A stretch of 64,000 bases of DNA from Pararhizobium gei. GTDB lineage: Bacteria; Pseudomonadota; Alphaproteobacteria; Rhizobiales; Rhizobiaceae. Where the stretch lies: NCBI RefSeq assembly GCF_029223885.1, contig NZ_CP119409.1, positions 1,390,001 through 1,454,000 of the forward strand. Direction: 5' to 3'. The position numbers and the translations under genes are program-made. This document shows, one piece after another, positions 33,901 to 41,728 of the stretch; positions within the stretch are counted from its first letter, which is position 1; each line of letters begins with the position of its first letter. The notes under the pieces are model-generated. The model saw only the letters and a list, made by a program, of their open reading frames with translations. It did not search any database and was not told the DNA's origin.

Positions 33901-34441
33901 GATCGACGCGATCCGCAAGCTGCGCTCGGCCATCCAGAGCCTCAACCGTGAGGGCCGGGAGCGGTTGCTGGCTGCATTCGATGTCGTCAACGCCCAGTTC
34001 CAGCGGCTGTTTACCCATCTCTTCGGCGGCGGCACGGCGGAACTGCAACTGATCGAAAGCGAGGATCCGCTCGATGCCGGCCTTGAAATCCTTGCCCGTC
34101 CGCCCGGCAAGAAGCCGCAGACCATGACGCTTCTGTCCGGCGGCGAGCAGGCGCTGACGGCCATGGCGCTGATCTTTGCCGTGTTCCTGACCAATCCCGC
34201 GCCGATCTGCGTGCTCGACGAAGTGGATGCGCCGCTCGACGACCACAATGTCGAGCGCTACTGCAATTTGATGGACGAAATGGCGGCCTCCACGGAAACA
34301 CGCTTCGTCATCATCACCCACAACCCCATCACCATGGCCCGCATGAACCGCCTGTTCGGCGTCACCATGGCCGAGCAGGGCGTGTCGCAACTGGTCTCCG
34401 TCGATCTCCAGACGGCCGAGCAGTTAAGGGAAGCGGTTTAG
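30977..34441 (+). CDS. smc: Chromosome segregation protein SMC
   Basis: SMC is the ATPase core of bacterial condensin. The 1154-residue protein has the N-terminal Walker A ([20 protein letters not shown], about residues 31-50), long coiled coils, a central hinge (about 510-620) and the C-terminal head with the ABC signature [14 protein letters not shown] and Walker B [15 protein letters not shown] followed by FVIITHN. Length and order are normal. No scpA or scpB is adjacent. Confidence 0.97.
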   Translation: [1154 protein letters not shown]

Positions 34442-34467
34442 CGATCTGTTGCTGAGGTTTGGCGTGA

Positions 34468-34496
34468 ATGATATACATCGGAAAAATGTATATCAT
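34468..34496 (+). promoter_or_regulatory. Operator-like palindrome upstream of vapBC
   Basis: ATGATATACAT (34468-34478) and ATGTATATCAT (34486-34496) are perfect 11-bp inverted repeats with a 7-base spacer, ending exactly where the GGAGG ribosome-binding site of vapB begins (34497-34501). VapBC complexes of this type bind such palindromes to repress their own operon. Confidence 0.8.
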
Positions 34497-34506
34497 GGAG
34501 GATGTC

Positions 34507-34737
34507 ATGCAGGTATCGAAATGGGGAAACAGCTTGGCTGTAAGACTGCCCAAGAAACTGGTTGAGGATATGGCGCTTTCAGCCGGCGACGAACTCAAAG
34601 TGGTCGAGGTGGAAGACCGGACGATCGTTGTCGAGAAGGTCGATCGCAAGGCTGAATTCTTGCGGGAAATCGAAAAGTTCAGATGGGAGCTGCCTGCTGA
34701 TTACAAGTTTGATCGCGAGGAGGCGAACGAACGTTGA
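34507..34737 (+). CDS. vapB: Antitoxin, AbrB/MazE-type (VapB)
   Basis: A 76-residue DNA-binding antitoxin from the ATG at 34507, preceded by GGAGG. MQVSKWGNSLAVRLPKKLVED is the SpoVT/AbrB swapped-hairpin motif; the C-terminal half (AEFLREIEKFRWELPADYKFD) would bind the toxin. An upstream in-frame ATG at 34468 lies inside the operator palindrome and is less likely. It overlaps the toxin gene by 4 bases. Confidence 0.92.
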   Translation: MQVSKWGNSLAVRLPKKLVEDMALSAGDELKVVEVEDRTIVVEKVDRKAEFLREIEKFRWELPADYKFDREEANER

Positions 34738-35138
34738 GGGCTTTCTTCGATACCAACATCCTCGTTTATGCATTTTCGACTGATCCGAAACGGGAACAGG
34801 CGAATGCCACGATTGCGGAAGGTGGCGTCATAAGCGCGCAGGTTCTCAATGAACTCACCCATGTTTTTCGCAGGAAGCAAAAAAAAGAATGGCCGGCCAT
34901 CGAGGCCGCGCTGAAATTGATGACATCGCGTCTGGCGGAGATTGTCCCGCTCACCGCCGAACTTCACGCGGCAGCACTCCCCATTGCTCGCGACCACGGC
35001 CTGACCATTTACGACGCCTTGATCGTCGCCGCCGCCATGGAGGCGGGCTGCGACACCCTGTTCAGCGAAGACATGCAGCACGGGCGCACCTTCGACCGTC
35101 TGACGATCCGCAATCCCTTTCTGGGTACGTCTGCCTGA
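34734..35138 (+). CDS. vapC: PIN-domain ribonuclease toxin (VapC)
   Basis: The 134-residue PIN domain keeps the acidic site: Asp6 in FFDTNILVYAF, Glu40 in LNELTHVF, Asp94 in TIYDALIVAAA and Asp113 in LFSEDMQHG. VapC toxins cut tRNA or rRNA sites. It starts with TTG overlapping the vapB stop (TTGA), so the two are translationally coupled. Confidence 0.92.
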   Translation: MRAFFDTNILVYAFSTDPKREQANATIAEGGVISAQVLNELTHVFRRKQKKEWPAIEAALKLMTSRLAEIVPLTAELHAAALPIARDHGLTIYDALIVAAAMEAGCDTLFSEDMQHGRTFDRLTIRNPFLGTSA

Positions 35139-35297
35139 TATGGACATGGAAAGTGCTTCCGGCAAACGGGTCCGTCTTCACTATCGAAAACAACCACCTC
35201 AAAAATGTTGCGTTGCAGCATTTTTCTTGAACCCGTGCGGTTTGGATGCAATGAGTGTACGGTGATCTCGGTGGGAGCCGTAGGGTGGAGAACAGTC

Positions 35298-37964
35298 ATG
35301 ACCAAATGGGTATACACCTTCGGCGGCGGAGAGGCCGAGGGAAATGCCGGCGATAGTCACCGTCTGGGTGGTAAGGGCGCCAATCTGGCGGAAATGTGCA
35401 ATCTGGGCCTGCCGGTGCCGCCGGGGCTGACGATCATCACGGACGCCTGTGCCTGCTATCACGATGGCGGCCGCATCCTACCGGACGATCTCAAGCAGCA
35501 GGTGACCGCCGGCCTGCGCAAGATGGAGGCCGTAACCGGCCGCGCCTTTGGCGATACACAAAAGCCGCTGCTTCTGTCGGTACGCTCCGGCGCCCGGGCC
35601 TCCATGCCCGGCATGATGGATACGGTGCTCAATCTTGGCCTGAACGACCGCACCGTGCAGGCGCTTGGACACGATTCCGGCGATGCGCGTTTTGCCTGGG
35701 ACAGCTATCGCCGCTTCATCCAGATGTATGCCGATGTGGTCATGGGTCTCGATCACGAGGCCTTCGAAGAAATTCTTGAGGACGAGAAGGGCCGGTTGGG
35801 CCACGAGAACGATACCGAGCTTTCCGCCGTCGAATGGCAACACATCATTTCGCTTTACAAGCGGGTGATCGAGGAGGAACTGGGCGAGGCCTTTCCGCAG
35901 GACCCGCAGGTGCAACTCTGGGGAGCGATCGGCGCGGTCTTTTCAAGCTGGATGAACCCGCGGGCCGTCACCTATCGCCACTTGCACAATATCCCCGCAG
36001 CCTGGGGAACCGCAGTCAATGTGCAGGCCATGGTTTTCGGCAATCTCGGTAATACGTCGGCAACCGGGGTCGCCTTCACCCGCAACCCCTCGACGGGCGA
36101 GAACGAGCTTTACGGAGAATTTCTCGTCAACGCGCAGGGCGAGGATGTCGTCGCTGGCATCCGCACGCCGCAGAACATCACCGAAGCCGCCCGCATCGGC
36201 TCCGGCTCCGACAGGCCATCGCTGGAAAAGCTGATGCCGGAAGCTTTCGAGGAGTTCAAGGCGATCTGCCACAGGCTCGAAACCCACTATCGGGACATGC
36301 AGGACCTGGAATTCACCATCGAGCGCGGCACGCTCTGGATGCTGCAGACCCGCTCTGGCAAGCGCACCGCCAAGGCGGCGCTGAAGATCGCCGTCGACAT
36401 GGCCGAAGCCGGCATGATCACGCAGGAACAGGCCGTCTGCCGCATCGATCCCGCTTCGCTCGACCAACTGTTGCATCCGACCATCGACCCGCGGGCAAGG
36501 CGCGACATCATCGGCTCAGGCCTGCCGGCATCGCCGGGTGCGGCGACCGGCGAGATTGTCTTCACCTCGGAAGAGGCGGTGCTGGCCCAGAAGGAAGGCC
36601 GCAAGGTCATCCTCGTGCGCGTCGAAACGAGTCCTGAGGACATTCATGGCATGCACGCCGCCGAAGGCATCCTGACCGCGCGTGGCGGTATGACCAGCCA
36701 TGCGGCCGTGGTGGCGCGCGGCATGGGCATCCCCTGCGTTTCGGGCGCCGGCAATCTGCGTGTCGACGCCCGCAACGAAGTCCTGATCGGCGTCGGTGGA
36801 ACGCTGAAGAAGGGCGAGGTCATCACCATCGACGGCTCCTCCGGCCAGGTGCTGAAGGGCGTGATCCCCATGCTGCAGCCGGAACTCTCCGGCGATTTCG
36901 CCCGAATCATGGCCTGGGCGGATGCCAGCCGCCGCATGACGGTGCGCACCAATGCGGAGACCCCGGCGGACGCCCGTGCGGCCCGCTCCTTCGGTGCGGA
37001 GGGCATCGGTCTCTGCCGCACGGAGCACATGTTCTTCGAGGGTGAGCGCATCAATGTCATGCGCGAAATGATCCTGGCTGCAGACGAGGCCGGGCGGCGG
37101 GCGTCGCTCGCCAGGCTTTTGCCGATGCAGCGCTCCGACTTCAGCGAACTCTTCTCGATCATGCACGGCCTGCCGGTGACCATCCGCTTGCTCGATCCGC
37201 CGCTACACGAATTCCTGCCGAAGACGGATGCGGAAATCGCCGATGTCTCGACCATTCTCGGGCTGAAGGCGGCCGAGCTTCGCCAGCGTGTCGACGCCTT
37301 GCACGAATACAATCCCATGCTCGGCCATCGCGGCTGCCGGCTGGCAATTTCCTACCCGGAAATCTGCGAGATGCAGGCGAGGGCGATCTTCGAGGCGGCT
37401 GTCGAGGCCGCGCGGGAAACCGGAGCGGCCGTGGTGCCGGAGATCATGGTGCCGCTCGTCGGCCTGAAATCGGAACTCGATTATGTCAAAGCCCGCATCG
37501 ACGCGGTGGCGAAAGAGGTGATCGGCGAAGCGGGCATCGAGATCGAATATCTGGTTGGCACAATGATCGAACTGCCGCGTGCAGCCCTGCGCGCCCATGT
37601 CATCGCCGAGAGCGCCGATTTCTTTTCCTTCGGCACCAACGACCTGACGCAGACGACCTTCGGCATTTCCCGCGACGATGCTGCACAGTTCCTCAACACC
37701 TATATCCAGAAGGGAATTGTCGATCAGGATCCCTTCGTTTCGCTTGATTTCGACGGCGTCGGCGAGCTTATCCAGATCGCCGCCGAGCGCGGCCGCCGCA
37801 CCAAGAACGGCCTGAAGCTCGGCATCTGCGGCGAACATGGCGGTGATCCCGCCTCCATCCGCTTCTGCGAGGAAACCGGCCTCGACTACGTCTCCTGCTC
37901 GCCCTTCCGCGTTCCGATCGCGCGGCTCGCGGCGGCACAGGCGGCAATCATCGGCAGGGGATGA
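35298..37964 (+). CDS. ppdK: Pyruvate, phosphate dikinase
   Basis: PPDK interconverts pyruvate, ATP and phosphate with PEP, AMP and pyrophosphate. From the ATG at 35298 (MTKWVYTFGGGEAEGNA, preceded by GGTGGAG) it is 888 residues, the normal length. Visible are the nucleotide-binding N-terminus (LGGKGANLAEMCNLGLPVPPG), the phospho-histidine His468 in GGMTSHAAVVARGMG and the PEP/pyruvate-domain Cys844 in KLGICGEHGGDP. In rhizobia it contributes to gluconeogenesis from C4 acids. Confidence 0.97.
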   Translation: MTKWVYTFGGGEAEGNAGDSHRLGGKGANLAEMCNLGLPVPPGLTIITDACACYHDGGRILPDDLKQQVTAGLRKMEAVTGRAFGDTQKPLLLSVRSGARASMPGMMDTVLNLGLNDRTVQALGHDSGDARFAWDSYRRFIQMYADVVMGLDHEAFEEILEDEKGRLGHENDTELSAVEWQHIISLYKRVIEEELGEAFPQDPQVQLWGAIGAVFSSWMNPRAVTYRHLHNIPAAWGTAVNVQAMVFGNLGNTSATGVAFTRNPSTGENELYGEFLVNAQGEDVVAGIRTPQNITEAARIGSGSDRPSLEKLMPEAFEEFKAICHRLETHYRDMQDLEFTIERGTLWMLQTRSGKRTAKAALKIAVDMAEAGMITQEQAVCRIDPASLDQLLHPTIDPRARRDIIGSGLPASPGAATGEIVFTSEEAVLAQKEGRKVILVRVETSPEDIHGMHAAEGILTARGGMTSHAAVVARGMGIPCVSGAGNLRVDARNEVLIGVGGTLKKGEVITIDGSSGQVLKGVIPMLQPELSGDFARIMAWADASRRMTVRTNAETPADARAARSFGAEGIGLCRTEHMFFEGERINVMREMILAADEAGRRASLARLLPMQRSDFSELFSIMHGLPVTIRLLDPPLHEFLPKTDAEIADVSTILGLKAAELRQRVDALHEYNPMLGHRGCRLAISYPEICEMQARAIFEAAVEAARETGAAVVPEIMVPLVGLKSELDYVKARIDAVAKEVIGEAGIEIEYLVGTMIELPRAALRAHVIAESADFFSFGTNDLTQTTFGISRDDAAQFLNTYIQKGIVDQDPFVSLDFDGVGELIQIAAERGRRTKNGLKLGICGEHGGDPASIRFCEETGLDYVSCSPFRVPIARLAAAQAAIIGRG

Positions 37965-38001
37965 CAGGGCTACAGAATTTCCCGGAAAAAATTTGGCGTC
38001 C

Positions 38002-38028
38002 TGTCGAATCCACCGTAGCCCGTTCGTC
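38002..38028 (+). promoter_or_regulatory. Candidate ECF42-type promoter upstream of the DGPF gene
   Basis: TGTCGA (38002-38007) and CGTC (38025-38028) are separated by 17 bases, matching the -35 TGTCGA and -10 CGWC elements I recall for ECF42 sigma factors. It ends 48 bases before the DGPF gene whose partner sigma gene follows. This suggests autoregulation of the pair. Confidence 0.6.
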
Positions 38029-38076
38029 ATGGAGTGAGGAAGGCAAGACTGGCTTCCGTTTCAAAGGAGAAGCAGA

Positions 38077-38499
38077 ATGCGTGTGATGGTGATGGTGAAG
38101 GCGACGGTGGACAGCGAGGAGGGCGTCATGCCGACGTTGGAACTGTTGGAGGCGATGAGCGCCTTCAACGGGCAACTGGTCGAAGCCGGAATCCTGCTTG
38201 CGGGCGAAGGTTTGAAGCCGTCGTCGCAGGGCAAGCGTGTCGCTTTTGATGGCCCGGGCCGGACCGTCATCGACGGTCCATTCGCCGAAACCCGCGAACT
38301 TGTCGCAGGGTTCTGGCTCTGGCAGGTCAAGGATCTGGACGAGGCCGTGGAATGGGTCAAACGCTGCCCCAATCCGATGTTCGGTCCGAGCGAAATCGAA
38401 ATTCGTCCGGTCTACGAGGCGTCGGATTTCGGCGAGGAGATGACCCCGGGCATGACGGAGCAGCTGGAAATCATGCGCGAGAAGACCTCGGGCGCCTGA
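38077..38499 (+). CDS. YCII/DGPF domain protein
   Basis: This 140-residue protein has the YCII-related fold with the DGPF motif (Asp66-Phe69) in TVIDGPFAETRELVAGFWLWQVKDLDEAVEW. An AAAGGAGAAG ribosome-binding site precedes its ATG. DGPF proteins are the usual genomic partners of ECF42 sigma factors, and the sigma gene starts 53 bases downstream. The biochemical role of the domain is unresolved. Confidence 0.92.
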   Translation: MRVMVMVKATVDSEEGVMPTLELLEAMSAFNGQLVEAGILLAGEGLKPSSQGKRVAFDGPGRTVIDGPFAETRELVAGFWLWQVKDLDEAVEWVKRCPNPMFGPSEIEIRPVYEASDFGEEMTPGMTEQLEIMREKTSGA

Positions 38500-38552
38500 T
38501 ACAGCCGTTGCCCGTGTTGACTCAGGCGAGACTGGCCTTCTAGCCTTGCGGC

Positions 38553-39815
38553 ATGACGGTAACCGAAATCCACAGGGCGATAGAGACCGTGTTCCGCATG
38601 GAGCGGGCTCGGCTGATTGCCGGTCTCGCCCGCATGATGCGCGACATCGATGCGGCCGAGGAACTGGCACAGGAAGCCTTTGTGATCGCCCTTTCCGAAT
38701 GGCAAAAGACCGGCATTCCCCGCAATCCCGGTGCCTGGCTGATGACGGCTGCCAAGCGCCGGGCCCTCGACAGTCTGCGCCGCAGAAAGATGATGGCGCT
38801 GAAACATGCGGAAATCGGTCACACCATCAAGGAGGGCGACGAGACGGCCGTCGATGCAATCGAGGCGGCGATGGACGACGATGTCGGCGACGAACTGCTA
38901 AGCCTGATTTTCACCGCCTGCCATCCGGTCTTGTCTCCACAGCAGCGGACGGCGCTGACGCTGCGGCTGATCGGTGGATTGACCACCTCCGAGATCGCCC
39001 GGGCGTTTCTCTCGAACGAGCCGGCGATTGCGCAACGTATCGTGCGGGCCAAGAAAATGCTTGGCGCAGCCGGTCTCAGCTATGAGGTGCCACGGGGGGA
39101 CGAAAGGACAGCACGCCTCGCCTCGGTGCTCGAAGTCGTCTATCTCATCTTCAACGAAGGCTATGCCGCGACGATGGGTGAGGATCTGGTCCGCCCCGCA
39201 CTCTGTGCCGAGGCCCAGCGCCTCGGGCGCATCCTTGCCGGTCTGATGCCGGATGAGCCGGAAGTTCACGGCTTGCTGGCGCTCATGGAAATCCAGGCCT
39301 CCCGGCTTTCCGCCCGAGCAGGGCCACAGGGAGAATTTGTCCCCCTGACGCAGCAGGACCGCGCCCGATGGGACCGATTGCTGATCCGCCGCGGTCTTGC
39401 CGCGCTGCAACGCGCCGAAGCATTGGGGGGAGAGAATGGCGCCTATGCGCTGCAGGCAGCACTGGCCGCCTGCCATGCAAGGGCGCGCCGGTCGCAGGAT
39501 ACGGACTGGCCACGCATTGCCGCGTTGTACGACAGGCTCGCGGAGGTCATGCCGTCGCCAGTGGTCGGCCTCAACCGCGCCGTCGCGCACAGCATGGCTT
39601 TCGGTCCCGAGACGGGTCTCGCCTGTCTGGATGGCATCGCGCAGGCTGAGATCCTCAGCCAGTACGCACCGCTTCCGGCGGCCAGAGGGGATTTCCTCTT
39701 CCGCGCTGGCCGGCTTGACGAAGCCAGGGTCGCGTTTGAACGTGCGGCAGAACTCACCCGCAATGACCGGGAACGGGAATTCCTGCTGGCCCGCGCTTTG
39801 GCCTGCCGCAATTAA
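38553..39815 (+). CDS. ECF sigma factor, ECF42 group with C-terminal TPR-like domain
   Basis: The 420-residue protein has sigma region 2 (ARMMRDIDAAEELAQEAFVIALSEW, then NPGAWLMTAAKRRALDSLRR) and region 4 (LSPQQRTALTLRLIGGLTTSEIARAFLSNEPAIAQRIVRAKKML). About 240 residues of helical, TPR-like sequence follow (YLIFNEGYAATMGED, LNRAVAHSMAFGPETGL), the hallmark of ECF42, which has no classical anti-sigma factor. The C-terminal domain is thought to control its activity. It pairs with the upstream DGPF gene. Confidence 0.94.
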   Translation: MTVTEIHRAIETVFRMERARLIAGLARMMRDIDAAEELAQEAFVIALSEWQKTGIPRNPGAWLMTAAKRRALDSLRRRKMMALKHAEIGHTIKEGDETAVDAIEAAMDDDVGDELLSLIFTACHPVLSPQQRTALTLRLIGGLTTSEIARAFLSNEPAIAQRIVRAKKMLGAAGLSYEVPRGDERTARLASVLEVVYLIFNEGYAATMGEDLVRPALCAEAQRLGRILAGLMPDEPEVHGLLALMEIQASRLSARAGPQGEFVPLTQQDRARWDRLLIRRGLAALQRAEALGGENGAYALQAALAACHARARRSQDTDWPRIAALYDRLAEVMPSPVVGLNRAVAHSMAFGPETGLACLDGIAQAEILSQYAPLPAARGDFLFRAGRLDEARVAFERAAELTRNDREREFLLARALACRN

Positions 39816-39823
39816 ATTCGTTT

Positions 39824-40078
39824 TCAACGCCTCAGCGTATTCGGCCGGTTCCATCCCCATAGCATCGTGTCGTTGCCGTAGCGGAAAGCGCGGGATTCAG
39901 CCCGGCGGTCGAGTTCCATGCGTTGCAGGCAGGTTGCAAGCGCATCCGTATTGCGGCGGAAGCCATAGGAGAGGCAGGTTTTTTCGTCGACCGAGCGGCG
40001 TTCTTCCGGCGTCATCGTCTGGCAGCCGGCAAGCAGGGCGCCCAGCACGGTGAGAATCAGAATTTTACGGAATTGCAT
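39824..40078 (-). CDS. Small lipoprotein, unknown function
   Basis: An 84-residue protein from the ATG at 40078 has a lipoprotein signal (MQFRKILILTVLGALLAGCQ, lipobox LAGC), then a short polar domain with two Cys (KTCLSYGF, LATCLQRMELDRR). It ends RAFRYGNDTMLWGWNRPNTL. Similar small lipoproteins are found across Rhizobiaceae. It converges on the sigma gene, 8 bases away. Confidence 0.82.
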   Translation of the reverse strand: MQFRKILILTVLGALLAGCQTMTPEERRSVDEKTCLSYGFRRNTDALATCLQRMELDRRAESRAFRYGNDTMLWGWNRPNTLRR

Positions 40079-40116
40079 GATCAAACCTCGTGACATCCAG
40101 CAAGGTTCGATCCCTA

Positions 40117-40524
40117 TCAGATGCGTTGCAGCACATCCACAAAGGCTTCGGCAAAATTCTTTAGGTCAACTGTCGCCTCGTCCGGCTGTTCGACGCGGAT
40201 GGTCGAACCGTCATTGCCAAGACAGGCAAAGATCGTCGCCATCGCCGCCGCGCTGCTCTGCGGGATGCGCAGCACGGCGATGCGGTCGCTATCGGCGATC
40301 AGGCCGGAGGCAGGGAGTTCGAAGAGCAGAACGCCTTCGATTGCCGACGCGGCCCTGCGGACATGATCGGCAAAGCCAGCGGGATCCCCGGAAAAACCGT
40401 CGAGCGACAGTTCGAGTTCCATGAGATCCATGGTCAGATCAAGATTGTCCGCTGGATTTGCATCGGCCAGCGGCTGCGACGCGTGGACGGGAATGGCTGA
40501 CTGAGGGGCATCGGATGACAACAT
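40117..40524 (-). CDS. Hypothetical acidic protein
   Basis: The ATG at 40524 follows GGGAG and gives 135 residues (MLSSDAPQSAIPVHASQPLA). The sequence is acidic, without membrane helices or Cys-rich motifs apart from FACLGNDG, and ends LKNFAEAFVDVLQRI. I do not recognise the family. It is upstream of the small lipoprotein and probably in the same transcript. Confidence 0.68.
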   Translation of the reverse strand: MLSSDAPQSAIPVHASQPLADANPADNLDLTMDLMELELSLDGFSGDPAGFADHVRRAASAIEGVLLFELPASGLIADSDRIAVLRIPQSSAAAMATIFACLGNDGSTIRVEQPDEATVDLKNFAEAFVDVLQRI

Positions 40525-40819
40525 GGGTCGCTCCCTTTCAGACCGCCGCTGTTCGATGTTCCGGCAGTCTTGGAAATGATGACTATCAGACCGGTTCCGC
40601 GCCCCGGAACCGGAACACACATGGTCCCCGTTTTAAAACGTTGATTAACGAGAATGGCGAATTTGCGGCAAAGCGCGCCTGGACGGCCCGGATTGCCGCA
40701 GCTGGCGGCATTTCCTCCGGGATATCGGGCTTTTGACAGGGAAACCGCTTCCCTCCTTTTGCGATGATGCTCTAAACAGAGGACTATTGCCGCAGCCGGC
40801 TAGGGGTTGATTCCGCCAT

Positions 40820-41728
40820 ATGACGATCAAGTACGAGCGCCCGATTTCCATTGCCGCCCGCTGGGCGCGATGGATTGCCCGCTTTGCCTTCGGTCTCTTT
40901 CTGGCGACGCTTCTTGCCCATCGCTTCGGGCCCTTGACCACGCCGAATTTCATCGCGCTCGCCATTTTCTCCGCAGCGCTGTCCGGCATCGCGGTGGTGC
41001 TGGCCGTCGTCGGCTTCGTCAGGCTCTGGCAGGTGGCCGCGGTCGGCGGCATCGCGTCTTTCGTTGCCCTTCTCTACGCCGCCGTTCCGCTGGGCTTTGC
41101 CGTGTACACGACGAGCCAGTATATCGACAAGCCGGCGATCTACGATGTCAGCACCGATACCGTAACGCCGCCACCGTGGATCAGCGAGCCGGATGCGGAC
41201 CAGGGCTGGCTCACGCGTCCTGCGATTGTGACGCCGCAGGACCGCGAAGCACAGATCATCGCCTATCCCGGCCTGACCGGGCGGCGGTATGACGGTGCGC
41301 TCGACCGCGTCTTCCAGGGGGTGAAAAACGTTGCCGAAAAGACCGGCATAGCGGTTACCGGTGAACTGGGCGCCGAGAACGCGCAGGCCGATCTGGAGGA
41401 CATGGCGGTGAAGCCCGCGGATCCCGCCAATGCCGATAGCGAGCCGAACGACGTGCCGATCCCGTTGTCGCGGCCGGAACCGGTGCGGGGCGAGATGACG
41501 CCCGGGCGTCGGTCTTCCGACATCCTGCTGCAGGGCGAGCGCCGCACGCTGATTTTGGGCTTGCGTTTCGATGTTCTGATCCGGCTTCGGGAGGAGGCCG
41601 AGACGACCTTCGTGGACATGCGGGTCGCCTCCCGCTACGGCGCCCACGATCTTGGCCGCAGCGCCCGTTTTGCCGACCAGTTCCTGCATGCGCTCGATGC
41701 CGAATTGCTCGGTATTGCCGGTGATTGA
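40820..41728 (+). CDS. DUF1499 family membrane protein
   Basis: The 302-residue protein has three N-terminal helices (about residues 20-100) and a periplasmic or cytoplasmic DUF1499-like domain (QIIAYPGLTGRRYDGALDRVFQGVKNVAEKTGI, later VRLREEAETTFVDMRVASRYGAHDLGRSARF). A Pro/Asp/Glu-rich insertion of about 45 residues splits the domain. No function is established for DUF1499. Confidence 0.85.
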   Translation: MTIKYERPISIAARWARWIARFAFGLFLATLLAHRFGPLTTPNFIALAIFSAALSGIAVVLAVVGFVRLWQVAAVGGIASFVALLYAAVPLGFAVYTTSQYIDKPAIYDVSTDTVTPPPWISEPDADQGWLTRPAIVTPQDREAQIIAYPGLTGRRYDGALDRVFQGVKNVAEKTGIAVTGELGAENAQADLEDMAVKPADPANADSEPNDVPIPLSRPEPVRGEMTPGRRSSDILLQGERRTLILGLRFDVLIRLREEAETTFVDMRVASRYGAHDLGRSARFADQFLHALDAELLGIAGD

